Source: Trichopria drosophilae (taxonomy: Eukaryota; Arthropoda; Insecta; Hymenoptera; Diapriidae). Taken from it: a stretch of 64,000 nt of DNA. The notes beneath the pieces were generated by a model that was not told the origin of the DNA, did no database searches, and worked only from the letters and a program-made list of their open reading frames with translations. The position numbers and the translations under genes are program-made. The DNA lies in the NCBI GenBank assembly GCA_030407085.1, contig CM059582.1, positions 92,257,001 through 92,321,000 on the forward strand, written 5' to 3'. Numbering within the stretch: the stretch's first letter is position 1; every line of letters starts with the position of its first letter. Of this stretch, positions 20,720-32,632 are shown in pieces.

Positions 20720-21240
20720 GAGTAGTATAGGGGTACCGATAGCGAGACGTAAACACTTCCCACTCCTCGACCTTGAGGTAGGTCTGGCGCCAGACGGCAC
20801 GCGTGCCTTGGGATAGGTCAGGGGTTAATGACCTCATAAAGAGGTGATACTGGTTATTAATGGGTAATTAATGTCAAAACAAGCAATAAAAGCGTCAGTA
20901 AATAATGTTAAATGGGTAATTAATGTCAGAAAAAAATAATTTATGACCGTAAATATCCCTGTAGCCGCCTTTTGAAGTGGGTCGGTAGTCTGACGTAAAC
21001 AAAAACGTACGGGGTACCTTTGGCCGCTACGCGTGGCCGGCAGACGAATCTTGAGATAGGTCATGGGTTAATGGCCTCGTAAAGAGATGTTAGTGGTTAT
21101 TAATGGATAATTAATATCAAAACAAACAATAACAACGCTCCGCCTTGCGAGGTAGCTCTGTAGTCTGGCGTAAACAAACCTGTACGGGGTCCCTTTGGCC
21201 GGAACGTGAAGTAGGTCATAGTTCAACGACCTCTGGACGA
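20720..21240. repeat. Tandem repeat of about 243 bp, two and a partial copies
   Basis: The block ATAGGTCANGGGTTAATG at 20813 recurs at 21056 (period 243), and the following 75 bp match closely, ending CAATAA. A third, shorter copy begins near 21145 (GTCTGGCGTAAACAAAC) and ends with AGGTCATAGTTCAACGACCTC near 21237. GC content is higher than in the flanks. No coding frame is supported. Confidence 0.75.
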
Positions 21241-21487
21241 CTATTTGTTAGTTTTCGTGTTTGGCTTCTTATGATGATTCAGCCCCCACTCCTCCTTATT
21301 ATTTATTAAGATTTACCAATACATAACACCGATGACATTTATATGCTTGTTGCGCACGTGTCAGTCCGCTTGTAGGTCGAAAACGAGAGACTGTGATTTC
21401 ATACGACGTTGAAGCACACACATGGGTTTTACTCGAGGGGACCCAGTTTTCTAGGAAAAATTTTAATACGAAGGGGAGATAAGACGT

Positions 21488-22815
21488 TGAAAATACGAAA
21501 GATAATACGAAAGAAAATACGAAAAAATCGATTTTTTGAAATTTTTGAATTTTTGTATTTTTGGAAAAAACAGACTGCCTGTAGTTCTCCCGTTTGTCAT
21601 CGGATCAAAAACATTCATAAGGCAAAGTTGTAGAACTCTTTGGGGGGCAAAAGGAACTCCAGAGAAAATATCGATTTTTTAACATTTTTGGATTTTTGGA
21701 AAAACAGACTGCCTGTAGTTCTCGTTTGTCATCGCATCAAAAACTTTCATTAGGCAAAGTTGTAGAACTCTTTGGGGGGCAAAAGGAACGCCAGAGAGAA
21801 AATCGATTTTTTTAAATTTTTGAATTTTTTTATTTTTGGAAAAACCAGACTGCCAGTAATTCTCCCATTTTTCTTCGGATCAAAAACTTTCATAAGGCAA
21901 AGTTGTAGAACTCTTTGGGGGGCAAAAGGAACTCCAGGGAAAAAATCGATTTTTTGAAATTTTTGAATTTTTTGAAAAAACAGACTACCTGTAATTCTCC
22001 CATTTTTCATCGGATCAAAAACTTTCATAATGAAAAATTGTAGAACGCTTTAGGGGCAGAAGGAACTCCACAGAGAAAATCGATTTTTTGAAATTTTCGA
22101 ATGTTTTGGATTTTGGAAAAAACAGACTGCCTGTAAATCAGCCAGTTGTCATCGGATCAAAAACTTTCGTAAGGCAAAGTTGTATAACTAATTGGGGGGC
22201 AAAAGGATCTCCAGAGAAAAATTTGATTTTTTGCAATTTTTTTATTTTTGGAAAAACCAGACTGCCAGTAATTCTCCCATTTGTCATCGGATCAAAAACC
22301 TTCATGAGGCAAAGTTGTAGAACTCTTTGGGGGGCAAAAGGAACTCCAGAGAAAAAATCGATTTTTTGAAATTTTTGAATTTTTTTATTTTTGGAAAAAC
22401 CAGACTGCCAGTAATTCTCTTATTTGTCATCGGATCAAAAACTTTCATAATGAAAAGTTGTAGAACTCTTTGGGGGCAAAAGGAACTCCAGAGTAAAAAT
22501 CGATTTTTTGAAATTTTTGAAAAAACAGACTGCCTGTAAATCAGCCAGTTGTCATCGGATCAAAAACTTTCATAATGAAAAATTGTAGAACGCTTTGGGG
22601 GGCAAAAGGAACTCCAGAGATAAAATCGATTTTTTGAAATTTTTTGATTTTTGAACAAAACAGACTACCTGTAAATCAGCCAGTTGTCATTGGATCAAAA
22701 ACTTTCATAACGCAAAGTTGTACAACTCTTTGGGGGGGGGGGGGGGGGGAAAGGAACTCCAGAGAAAAAATCGATTTTTTGAAACTTTTGAAATTTTTTG
22801 ATTCGTCTTACTTCC
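21488..22815 (-). repeat. Left satellite array, about 10 monomers of about 135 bp, inverted relative to the right array
   Basis: Each monomer on the + strand carries CATCGGATCAAAAACTTTCA, then a TTGTAGAACTCTTTGGGGGG block, GGAACTCCAGAGAAAA and a palindromic AAAATCGATTTT. These are the exact reverse complements of the right-array blocks. Spacing of ATCGGATCAAAAAC words is about 135-140. The outer edge at 21488 is preceded by three short copies of AAAATACGAAAG-like sequence (21488-21530). The inner edge at about 22815 breaks off just past an ATCGAT palindrome. The last monomer has a run of 18 G. Confidence 0.95.
22732..22749 (+). repeat. G18 homopolymer in the last left-array monomer
   Basis: The usual run of five to six G in the monomer is expanded to 18 G here. 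The counterpart on the other array is a run of 17 C at 32633-32649, so the same tract expands independently in both arrays. Confidence 0.9.
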
Positions 22816-24131
22816 ATCATAACGAAATTTGATCAGCGAAGAGAAAATTTAAAAATACATCGTTATAGGCGATGAATCGGTGAACATTTCCGTTTTTTAT
22901 TCATGCCATTTCGACCAACAGTTTTCGAAAAAAAATCGTGAATATAGGCATTTTTCAACTTTCGACGCTGTTTATCTCAAAAACTATTAACTTTACACTA
23001 TACACATATCTAATAAAAAATGTTTGGTTTTGTTCAAACTACATAATAGAATTTTTCCAGATTTTTTGGATTGATTTTGATTTTTTTATTTAAACAATTG
23101 TTAATAACCTTTTAACGGCTGCATGAAAAACAACAATTTAAAATAGATTTTGTTAATAAAAATATAAAGAATCAATCCTGTGAATTACGGCCACTAGTAC
23201 GGTCGTGATCGGTTACTTCAATTTATAGGCGCTTTTTCGGGGGTAATCCTCTTGCCTACTAGTTTAGTAACCCTTAACATACATATATTTTTAAAAGAAT
23301 CTTTTAACTGGTAGCATAACGTTTATTAATGGTTAGCAAACTGTTCTCTTGTATTTAATAAATGGTCTATTTATATACGAGAAAACGGTTTATGCCAGTT
23401 CGAGAGGGCATGTTTACATACAGTGTTAAGGTTATGTTCGTCCTAGCGTCTTAATAAACGACTATATTAGTAGTTAATAGAAAAGTTTCCTATAGGAAAC
23501 AAATATATAGTAGTGATTATAAGAAACGTTTTAAATAGAAAGTTTCTTTTAATGGTTACTAACCACTTCTCTCAGTGCACTTTATCGTAAAAGAACATAT
23601 ATCTTTACTAATCATATGCAATTATGCGCGCGCATTTATTTCACTTACAACAAGATATTTGTTTATTATTACCAAATATATATGTGGTTCAAATAGGTGA
23701 CATATTTATAATAAAAATTTAAAATTTTTACATTAATAGGGTATTTATTAACTATTAAGATATTTATTTGAATTAAATGGATATAATCATCAAATTGCCA
23801 ACAAAATACGTTTATTGCGTGGAAACAATTTCTTTTCTCAGTGTGAGGAAAATCTGTTATGGGCATGGCCATTTTCGTTTTCGTATGGAATGACCCATAT
23901 ATACACATCATCACAATCACAATCATATACATATCTTTTTTTTTTGAGGATATATGCGAAACTTAAGTGCAAGTATCTTTTGTTTTTCCGGGGGCCTGCA
24001 CTTATTTCGTCCCTGGGATTCTACGGTCGTCCGTGAACACGGGACTAGAATAAGGGGCTAGTTTCAGCTTCATAAAGCAAAGATTCTACGAATTTGCGGG
24101 TTACGACACGAGCCGAAGACGAGGAATATGC
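22816..24131. other. AT-rich unique segment inside the foldback-like structure
   Basis: Sequence between the left array and the miniature element below. Short frames on either strand (for example 23669-23932 minus and 23815-24036 plus) carry no recognisable domains and look like chance in AT-rich DNA. I see no RNA gene or repeat here. Confidence 0.4.
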
Positions 24132-24590
24132 TTAAGGGCGTTCCTGCGCCAGAAAGAGACAGAAGACGTGAACTGCATTGCCCTCTCGCTCAAAACAAAA
24201 GCATAACGCTGCCGCTGCTTCTCGCGTCCTTTGTTTCCCAATGGAAAAGTCGTCCAATGAATACTTTCTACAAGGATATTCCATAAACTAATATTGCATG
24301 CCCTATACGTTTCCCCCCATATCATTTCTGATATCGTTCCACATCACATACTATTTTTTTAAGAAAATTTAAATACAACTTTTTCCGTAATACTAAGAAA
24401 TAGTAAGATTTGACGGCTCTGGTATAGGGAATACATGTTAAAATTATAAACTTTGAAGCTGAATATCTTAAAATTGAACATTCCTTCGATACCTGAAATT
24501 TCGCCCACTCATAAAATCCGCTTAACATAATATTTTAACGAAGTTTCAAAAAAATATAAAGAAAATCGATTTTGGCAGGAACCTCCTTAA
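24132..24590. mobile_element. Candidate MITE with TTAA ends (piggyBac-like)
   Basis: Both ends carry TTAA (24132-24135 and 24587-24590) and the inner sequences are inverted: GGGCGTTCCTGC at the left and, on the reverse strand, GGAGGTTCCTGC at the right, 10 of 12 bases matching. TTAA duplication is the hallmark of piggyBac-type insertion. At about 455 bp with no transposase it would be a non-autonomous copy. The match is short, so a chance inverted repeat remains possible. A reverse frame at 24101-24325 overlaps it without recognisable content. Confidence 0.4.
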
Positions 24591-24979
24591 GTAAAAATTA
24601 TGTTGTAGTACCTACCGTCAAACATATTCACTACAAAGATTAAAGATTAAGGAATTCACAAATATATTTATTATATTATGTGTGTTTATAATATTAATAC
24701 TCAATACTTTTTGTGTCAAATTGAATTTTTATTTTTCATTGCGACGTGTTTAGATATTTATACTTTATGTAATAGAATTAATGTATAGTATTTTAATAAT
24801 AGAACGTAACTTATGATTTCATCAGTTGCATAAACAAATATTGTAGAAATGTCATAGATCTAAGGGTATGGAACACTGAAAAATCTAAAACAATGAATTT
24901 TTAATATAAAATTATTCAATACCTTATTATAATTGCGGCAAAGTTACGTGAAAATGTTTAAAAACTAGACGATATTCCG

Positions 24980-25260
24980 TGCGTCATGTTATATCGATAC
25001 ATTTGAATATCAACCAAATCGCGCGTATATCGTTGACCAACCGCAGCGAAGTGAAAGTGCACCTTCTACGCCAATACGGAAGGCGATGGGCGGAGCCCGA
25101 GAGACGGGCGGCACGCGTATAGAAAAGGTAACAACTTTTCGTCGCGTTCTGGCAGCATTTGTTGGTGTGATATCACAGTACGCGGAGTTGCTTTCGTTCG
25201 ATGAATCTTTTTTTTAGTATATACGCGGTAGTCCTTCATTTATCGATTACATTACTATTA
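24980..25260 (+). promoter_or_regulatory. GC-richer CpG-containing block upstream of the transposase
   Basis: In an otherwise AT-rich stretch this block has many CpG dinucleotides (for example around 25075-25120) and lies 150-430 bp before the transposase ATG. That placement suits a promoter and first exon. No clear TATA box or initiator could be assigned with confidence. Confidence 0.3.
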
Positions 25261-25400
25261 GCCGTTTATATCCTTCAAACTGTTACTTCATTTTTCATCT
25301 CATTTTGACATATTTTTAGTTTCAAATCTTTTTATGATAACCTGTTTTTGAACAATTTGCCTTTTTACTAAGTTTCATTTTTTTTTTTTTGTAATAGTAG
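25086..25400 (+). other. Candidate short first exon (25086-25127) and intron (25128-25400) of the transposase gene
   Basis: An ATG at 25086 with G at -3 and +4 opens 14 codons ending in GAAAAG, directly followed by a possible donor GTAACA at 25128. The other side has a branch-like TTTACTAAG near 25365, a run of T and an acceptor TAATAGTAG ending at 25400. Joining these keeps the frame of the ATG at 25413, adding about 18 residues to the N-terminus. This is a prediction from splice signals only. Confidence 0.3.
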
Positions 25401-25412
25401 CGTTTCACATTA

Positions 25413-28400
25413 ATGATGTACGATAAACAGATGCTATTTGATATTTTATTACAAGATGAGTATAAAACTCTCGATTGTTCAGGAAAGACATTGCCACCTG
25501 CGAATGACATTTATGTAGCGATTTCAGATTCCATGTCTCTTAGCGGTTCTAAAATTTCAGCAAAGCACGTTCATACTATTGTCAATAACAATCGACATGG
25601 AATTCGCGACGAGATATTGAAAAAATTTTCATTGACAGAGGAGAAAAATGACAAACCTAAAAATCAAGAAATAATAAACTTCAGCCTTGATTCAACGACA
25701 AGCAGGAATTCGGAATCATTTGATCCGCACCTGAATTTTAAACTTGTCATTGACGCGAATAACTGGATGTTAATCGCACCAAAGCCGATAAAGTACAAAG
25801 ACCGAACATATTTGGCAATGGAACCAGGTGAATGGACCGATTTATTTGCTAGAAAAATTTAGGACCAAACAAAAATTGCATGTGCTTTTACTTTCAAGCG
25901 TCACAAAGTTCACAATAATAACGAAGCGGAATATTATTGTCAATTTGAAGCATCTTGCAACGAATGTGCTTCTAAGTTGATTGGATTACTTTACACGAAA
26001 CCTGCTAAGAAGGCAGATGTTGTATTCAACTGTACTGTAAAAGGACACTTTGCAAATATTGATCACAAAAAGAAACGGCATTTGACTGGAAGACGTCGTC
26101 GTGAAGTTGCAAGTGTCCTTTTAGACGGACGTACTGACGCCAGTACGTGGCGCTGTGAAGAAAGCAAGTCGCTTATGGCATTTGGTGACAAGGAACCCCC
26201 TATGTTATATAACGCTAATTTCTTGCGTAAAGCAAAGGAAGAGGAAGCATCGAAGAGGTTAAAACTGCCAACAAATGACCCGATTGAAAATTTGCGCCAA
26301 GCTAAGTACTCAATAGTTCCACGATCAATTCACGAAATTGGCATTGACTCTTTCTTTGTGATGTACTGGACAGAGGAACAAATGAAAATGTATAAATTGG
26401 CATTAAAAAATGACAATACTGCATACCTGGTTATCGATGCTTCAGGGGGAATATGCCACAAGTTGAAATTGCCAAATGGATGCAAATCGCCTCACATATT
26501 TCTGTACCAGATAATATGTGTTACCAAGCATGGAAGTTTCCCGGTTTTCCAAATGCTATCAGCTCGACAAGATGCTGCAAAAATAACGAGTTTCCTCACC
26601 GATATTTTAAAAGAAGGAGCACCAAAACCTCCGCTTGTTGTTTGCGATTTTTTGCGACGAGCTATATTAATAGCGGTGGCAAGGGCATTTGCAGACTGCA
26701 GCAATTTAAATGATTATATGCATGTTTGTTACGATCTAGCTGTGTTGCAAATCAATTCGAAATTACCTTCCTGCTATATCCGCTTAGATGTTAGTCATTT
26801 TATTGGGATGATTGCAAGATGGCCTTGCTTAAAAAGAAAAATGACTAAAGTTCGGCAATTTTATATTCGATGCATGACACAAGGATATCTTATGCAAGAA
26901 ATAAAAGAAGTCGAGGAATTTCTTACATCAGTTATTGTGATAGCTCTGAGTGAAACGACGGGTATTAATGAAAATGGAATATCAGTCCCATCGCAGAACC
27001 ATCTTAATCAAGTATTATCCGTTATAAGGGGTAGAACAGAAGATGGTCTTGAAGCACATAATGTCGATAATTCAGATGCAACTGAGCACGCAAAGGCAGA
27101 TTCAACATCGGACAAAGTTGATCGTCGGCAATAATTGGATGGAATGGTGCAATCGCATTTTAACCAAAGCGAAAAAGATAACGAATTTCTCCAGCGATGG
27201 TGAAACAGTCAATGCATATTTCTGTCCAGAAGTCGCTAGCAGAATTGTTAAATTATTGCCATACGTTGCACTGCGGACTGGAATTGTAGGGCAGTACTTC
27301 AGCCGCCAGGTAACTGTGGCAACATCTGCAGCCGTGGAAGCAGAATTCTCCAATATAAAATGCAGAGTTTTTAAAAGTGAACTTCCTCTTCGCGTTGACA
27401 AATTTGTGTTTCGTCACCTGAATTTTATCGAAGGAAAATTACTCCTTACTGCTGGAAATTTTCAACTAGACAATCATTCACCTTCCGTTAGCAATGCAGT
27501 CCAGTCACCTGTCAGTCCAGACGAATGGAATGAATGTAAAAACTGGCGAGGCTTGGGTAAATCCACTAAAGAAAATGAAAATTTTTTAACAAAAGTTGAC
27601 TTCGATGAAGAAGAACATGACAATCATTCAATCGTGTCAGATGTCGAAGGAATAAAATGTAGCAAACCCCTAAATAACAGTGATACAAATGCTTTGATGG
27701 ACACTAAAGAATTCAATGTAACCTCTAAACTTTGTGATTCCATTAGTATAATAAAAAATGACGGGAAGGTAGATGGAATTGAGACGATGCAATTAGATAA
27801 AAAAGTTTCCAGTAAAAAGCAAAAAGCAACATATTTGGACAAATGCCCTGATTGGGATGTTGTGAAATGTAGCAAGATTTGTTATGGAACGCCATTGTTG
27901 AAAAATGGTAATATGCTCGAGCCGATTATTTCAAATAAACGCGGATTAAAAGTAAAAAATACATGTGATAATATTGACGAATCACTGCCAGTGACAAAAC
28001 TAGCATTGGCGATATTGGAGAAGGGTAAAGTCAATGCAAAAGACTATACAACTAGAGCTAAGTATTTATCAGAAATCTCGATCTTCAAGATGGCCAAACA
28101 CACGCGCTACATTGATCAACTGGATGTGAAATGTAATGTGGCACATCTTGCTCAATATATATTTACATCTAAGCCGAGTGTAATTGTTACGGTGTCCTGC
28201 CCAAACTGTTTAAATAGGAATTTAAAACATCTTACGTTTTTGACAATCGATGCAGGAATCATTTTAAACCATGGATTCCAAAAATTACAGGAAGCAATTG
28301 AATCGAACTTGTTATCTCCAAAAACGACGTGTGTGAATTGCAAACAAGAAGCACTTGAAAAGAGGGAGTATGGATCAATGATTCTCATCGATACAAGTAT

Positions 28401-28659
28401 AGTTACTGATCCACATTATACGAAGTCATACAACGTACAAACGTCTCATACAATCGAGTCAATTCCGAAAACAGTGAGAATAAATAATGAAAATTATTAC
28501 TTAGCAGGTTTTTCTTCGTATATTCAAGCCTATGAATATTACGTTGCCATTACGTACAACGGATTATCGTGGTATATATATGATGATCTCACGTCCAAGC
28601 GCAAAGTAGCTACATCAAAAAAAGAAATTCTTCCGCATTTAATCATCTACGTAAAATAA
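25413..28659 (+). pseudogene. MULE/NOF-like transposase with degenerate USP-like C-terminus, one stop and one frameshift
   Basis: The coding signal spans about 1080 codons. Codons from 25413 run to a TAG at 25860-25862 and continue in the same frame to 27134; the rest is in the +1 frame (open 27043-28659), the shift lying near 27110-27130. A Cys pair region CQFEASCNEC lies at about 25940-25970. RNase H-like catalytic candidates are Asp 26436-26438 in VIDASGG, Asp 26646-26648 in VCDF, Asp 26787-26789 in IRLDVSHF, and Glu 27337 or 27343 in AVEAEF. The block VATSAAVEAEFSNIKCRVFK followed by LPLRVDKFVFRHL is one I associate with a large, mostly unnamed insect transposase group. A Lys/Asp-rich linker (about 27500-28000) precedes the C-terminal USP-like part. 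The size is close to that of the FB/NOF protein. The two lesions suggest an inactive copy, otherwise well preserved. Confidence 0.7.
28030..28659 (+). other. USP-like C-terminal domain of the transposase, catalytic His replaced
   Basis: Two CxxC pairs, CPNC at 28198-28209 and CVNC at 28330-28341, are separated by a hydrophobic stretch of about 40 residues, the arrangement of a zinc-binding fingers region in ubiquitin-specific proteases. Then come a short strand MILIDTSI, a YYLAGFSSYI strand, EYYVAITYNGLSWYIYDDL and a final HLIIYVK. This tracks the USP C-terminal pattern, where a GHY block carries the catalytic His and a W-x-x-YDD block the Asp. Here Tyr (28537-28539) stands in place of the His, while YDD is kept. 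No N-terminal Cys box was found. It would be a non-catalytic, possibly ubiquitin-binding, module. Confidence 0.45.
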
Positions 28660-28689
28660 AATCTATAACAATGTTGCATGAGAGAGACC

Positions 28690-28695
28690 AATAAA
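28690..28695 (+). terminator. Poly(A) signal of the transposase gene
   Basis: AATAAA lies about 30 bp after the stop codon at 28657-28659, followed by AT-rich sequence. Position and match are good, though AATAAA words are frequent in such AT-rich DNA. Confidence 0.45.
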
Positions 28696-29039
28696 AAATT
28701 TTAAAAAATCACTCTCAACAATAACAAATTTTATTAGTTAAATAAGAAAACATGTTCTCCTACAAAAATTTACGCAAATTAAAAGAAAAAAAGACAAATT
28801 TGAAAATATTTAGAAAAAAATTTTAAACCATTAACAAAAAAATTTAAAAAAAATTTCACAAAAAAAATAAAAAAAGAATAAACAAAAAATAAAAAAAAAA
28901 CCATCTCAAGATCTCTGCCGTGACGAAGATATATTTAGGCCGGGCGAGAAGGCTTGCGCGTATTGTAGAAACTAGACTAAAGAGATCAACCAGAGCTGCC
29001 CGTCTTAATACTAACGCTATATTACGAATGGCAAATTTT
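28696..29039. other. A-rich spacer then a short unassigned frame
   Basis: From 28700 to 28905 the sequence is very A-rich with no gene. At 28920 a forward frame opens with an Arg-rich stretch (RARRLARIVETRLKRSTRAA) and runs on into the satellite to 29174. The first 37 codons are not satellite and I do not recognise them; the rest is array sequence. Confidence 0.35.
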
Positions 29040-32000
29040 TTTAATTCACAAAAAAGTTCATTTTTTCTGGGGACTTTCTATAGCCCCCAAAGAGTTCTAC
29101 AACTTTGCCTTATGAAAGTTTTTGATCCGATGACAAACGGCAGAACTACAGGCAGTCTGTTTTTCCAAAAATAAAAAAATTCAAAAATTTCAAAAAATCG
29201 ATTTTTTCTCTGCAGTTCCTTTTGCCCCCCAAAGAGTCCTACAACTTTTCATTATGAAAGTTTTTGATCCGATGACAAATGGGAGAATTACTGGCAGTCT
29301 GGTTTTTCCAAAAATAAAAACATTCAAAAATTTTAAAAAATCGATTTTCTCTCTGGAGTTCCTTTTGCCCCCCAAAGCGTTATACAACTTTTCATTATGA
29401 ATGTTTTTGATCTGATGACAAATGGCAGAACTACAGGCAGTCTGTTTTTTCCAAAAATCCAAAAATGTTAAAAAATCAATATTTTCTCTGGAGTTCCTTT
29501 TGCCCCCCAAAGAGTTCTACAACTTTGCCTTATGAAAGTTTTTGATCCGATGATAAACGGGAGAACTACAGGCAGTCTGTTTTTTCCAAAAATACAAAAA
29601 TTCAAAAATTTCACAAAATCGATTTTATCTCTGGAGTTTCTTTTGCCCCCCAAAGAGTTCTACAACTTTGCCTTATGAAAGTTTTTGATCCGATGTCAAC
29701 TGGATGATTTACAGGCAGTCTGTTTTTTCAAAAAATCAAAAAATTTCAAAAAATCGATATTTTCTCTGAAGTTCCTTTTGCCCCCCAAAGAGTTCTACAA
29801 CTTTGCCTTATGAAGGTTTTTGATCCGATGACAAATGGGAGAATTACTGGCAGTCTGGTTTTTTCCAAAAATCCAAAAATGTTAAAAAATCGATATTTTC
29901 TCTGGAGTTCCTTTTGCCCCCCAAAGAGTTCTACAACTTTGCCTTATGAAGGTTTTTGATCCGATGAAAAATGGGAGAACTACAGGCAGTCTGTTTTTTC
30001 CCAAAATCCAAAAAATTCGAAAATTTAAAAAAATCGATTTTCTCTGTTGGAGTTCCTTTTACCCCCTAAAGCGTTCTACAATTTTTCATTATGAAAGTTT
30101 TTGATCCGATGAAAAATGGGAGAATTACAGGTAGTCTGTTTTTTCAAAAAATTCAAAATTTCAAAAAAACGATTTTTTCTCTGGAGTTCCTTTTGCACTT
30201 CAAAGAGTTCTACAACATTTCATTACGAAAGTTTTTGATCCGATGACAAATGGGAGAATTACTGGCAGTCTGGTTTTTCCAAAAATCCAAAAATGTTAAA
30301 AAATCGATTTTTTCTCTGTTGGAGTTCCTTTTGCCCCCCAAAGCGTTATACAACTTTTCATTATGAAAGTTTTTGATCCGATGACAACTGGCTGATTTAC
30401 AGGCAGTTTGTTTATCCAAAAATCCAAAAATTTCAAAAAATCGATTTTTTCTCTGGAGTTCCTTTTGCCCCCCCCCCCAATGAGTTCTACAACTTTGCCT
30501 TATGAAAGTTTTAGATCCGATGACAAACGAGAACTACAGGCAGTCTGTTTTCTCCAAAAATCCAAAAATGTTAAAAAATTGATTTTTTCTCTGGAGTTCC
30601 TTTTGCCCCCAAAGAGTTCTACAACTTTGCCTTATAAAAGTTTTTGATCCGATGACAACTGGCTGATTTACAGGCAGTCTGGCTTTTCCAAAAATTACAA
30701 AAAATCGACTTTTTCTCTGGAGTTCCTTTTGCCCCCTAAAGCGTTCTACAATTTTTCATTATGAAAGTTTTTGATCCGATGACAAATGGGAGAATTACAG
30801 GTAGTCTGTTTTTTCAAAAAATTCAAAAATTTCAAAAAATCGATTTTTTCTCTGGAGTTCCTTTTGCACTTCAAAGAGTTCTACAACTTTTCATTACGAA
30901 AGTTTTTGATCCGATGACAAATGGGAGAATTACTGGCAGTCTGGTTTTTCCAAAAATCCAAAAATGTTAAAAAATCGATATTTTCTCTAGAGTTCCTTTT
31001 GCCCCCCAAAGAGTTCAACAACTTTTCCTTATGAAAGTTTTTGATACGATGATAACTGGCTGATTTACAGGTAGTCTGTTTTTTCAAAAAATCAAAAAAT
31101 TAAAAAAAAATCAATTTTTTCTCTGGAGTTCCATTTGCCCCCCAAGGAGTTCTACAACTTTGCCTTATGAAAGTTTTTGATCCGATGACAAACGAGAACT
31201 ACAGGCAGTCTGTTTTTTCCAAAAATCAAAAAATGTTAAAAAATCGATATTTTCTCTGGAGTTCCTTTTGCCCCCCAATTAGTTCTACAACTTTGCCTAA
31301 CGAAAGTTTTTGATCCGATGACAACTGGCTGATTTACAGACAGTCTGTTTTTTCCCAAAATCCAAAAATTTCAAAAAATCGATTTTTTCTCTAGAGTTCC
31401 TTTTGCCCCCCCCCAAAGAGTTCTACAACTTTGCCTTATGAAGGTTTTTGATCCGATGAAAAATGGGAGAACTACAGGCAGTCTGTTTTTTCCCAAAATC
31501 CAAAAAATTCGAAAATTTAAAAAAATCAATTTTCTCTGTTGGAGTTCCTTTTGCCCCCTAAAGCGTTCTACAATTTTTCATTATGAAAGTTTTTGATCCG
31601 ATGACAAATGGGAGAATTACAGGTAGTCTGTTTTTTCAAGAAATTCAAAAATTTCAAAAAAACGATTTTTTCTCTGGAGTTCCTTTTGCACTTCAAAGAG
31701 TTCTACAACTTTTCATTACGAAAGTTTTTGATCCGATGACAAATGGGAGAATTACTGGCAGTCTGGTTTTTCCAAAAATCCAAAAATGTTAAAAAATCGA
31801 TTTTTTCTCTGTTGGAGTTCCTTTTGCCCCCCAAAGCGTTATACAACATTTCATTATGAAAGTTTTTGATCCGATGACAACTGGCTGATTTACAGGCAGT
31901 TTGTTTATCCAAAAATCCAAAAATTTCAAAAAATCGATTTTTTCTCTGGAGTTCCTTTTGCCCCCAAAGAGTTCTACAACTTTGCCTTATAAAAGTTTTT

Positions 32001-32632
32001 GATCCGATGACAACTGGCTGATTTACAGGCAGTCTGGCTTTTCCAAAAATTACAAAAAATCGACTTTTTCTCTGGAGTTCCTTTTGCCCCCTAAAGAGTT
32101 CTACAACTTTGCCTCATGAAAATTTTTGATCCGATGACAACTGGCTAATTTACAGGCAGTCTGTTTTTTCCCAAAATCCAAAAAATTCGAAAATTTAAAA
32201 AAATCGATTTTCTCTGTTGGAGTTCCTTTTGCCCCCTAAAGCGTTCTACAATTTTTCATTATGAAAGTTTTTGATCCGATGACAAATGGGAGAATTACAG
32301 GTAGTCTGTTTTTTCAAAAAATTCAAAAATTTCAAAAAATCGATTTTTTCCCTGGAGTTCCTTTTGCGCCCCAAAGAGTTCTACAACTTTGCCTTATGAA
32401 AGTTTTTGATGCTATGACAAACGAGAACTACAGGCAGTCTGGTTTTTCCAAAAATCCGGAAATGGTAAAAAATCGATTTTTTCTCTGGAGTTCCTTCTGC
32501 CCCCAAAGAGTTCTACAACTTTGCCTTATGAAGGTTTTTGATCCGATGACAAATGGGAGAATTACAGGCAGTCTGTTTTTTCCAAAAATAAAAAAATTGC
32601 AAAAAATCAAATTTTTCTCTAGAGGTTCTTTT

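Noticed and set aside
24101..24325. Reverse-strand 74-codon ORF
   Set aside because: It overlaps the candidate MITE end and has no recognisable domain.
28920..29174. Arg-rich 84-codon gene at the right array edge
   Set aside because: More than half of it is satellite; the first 37 codons are too short to support a gene.
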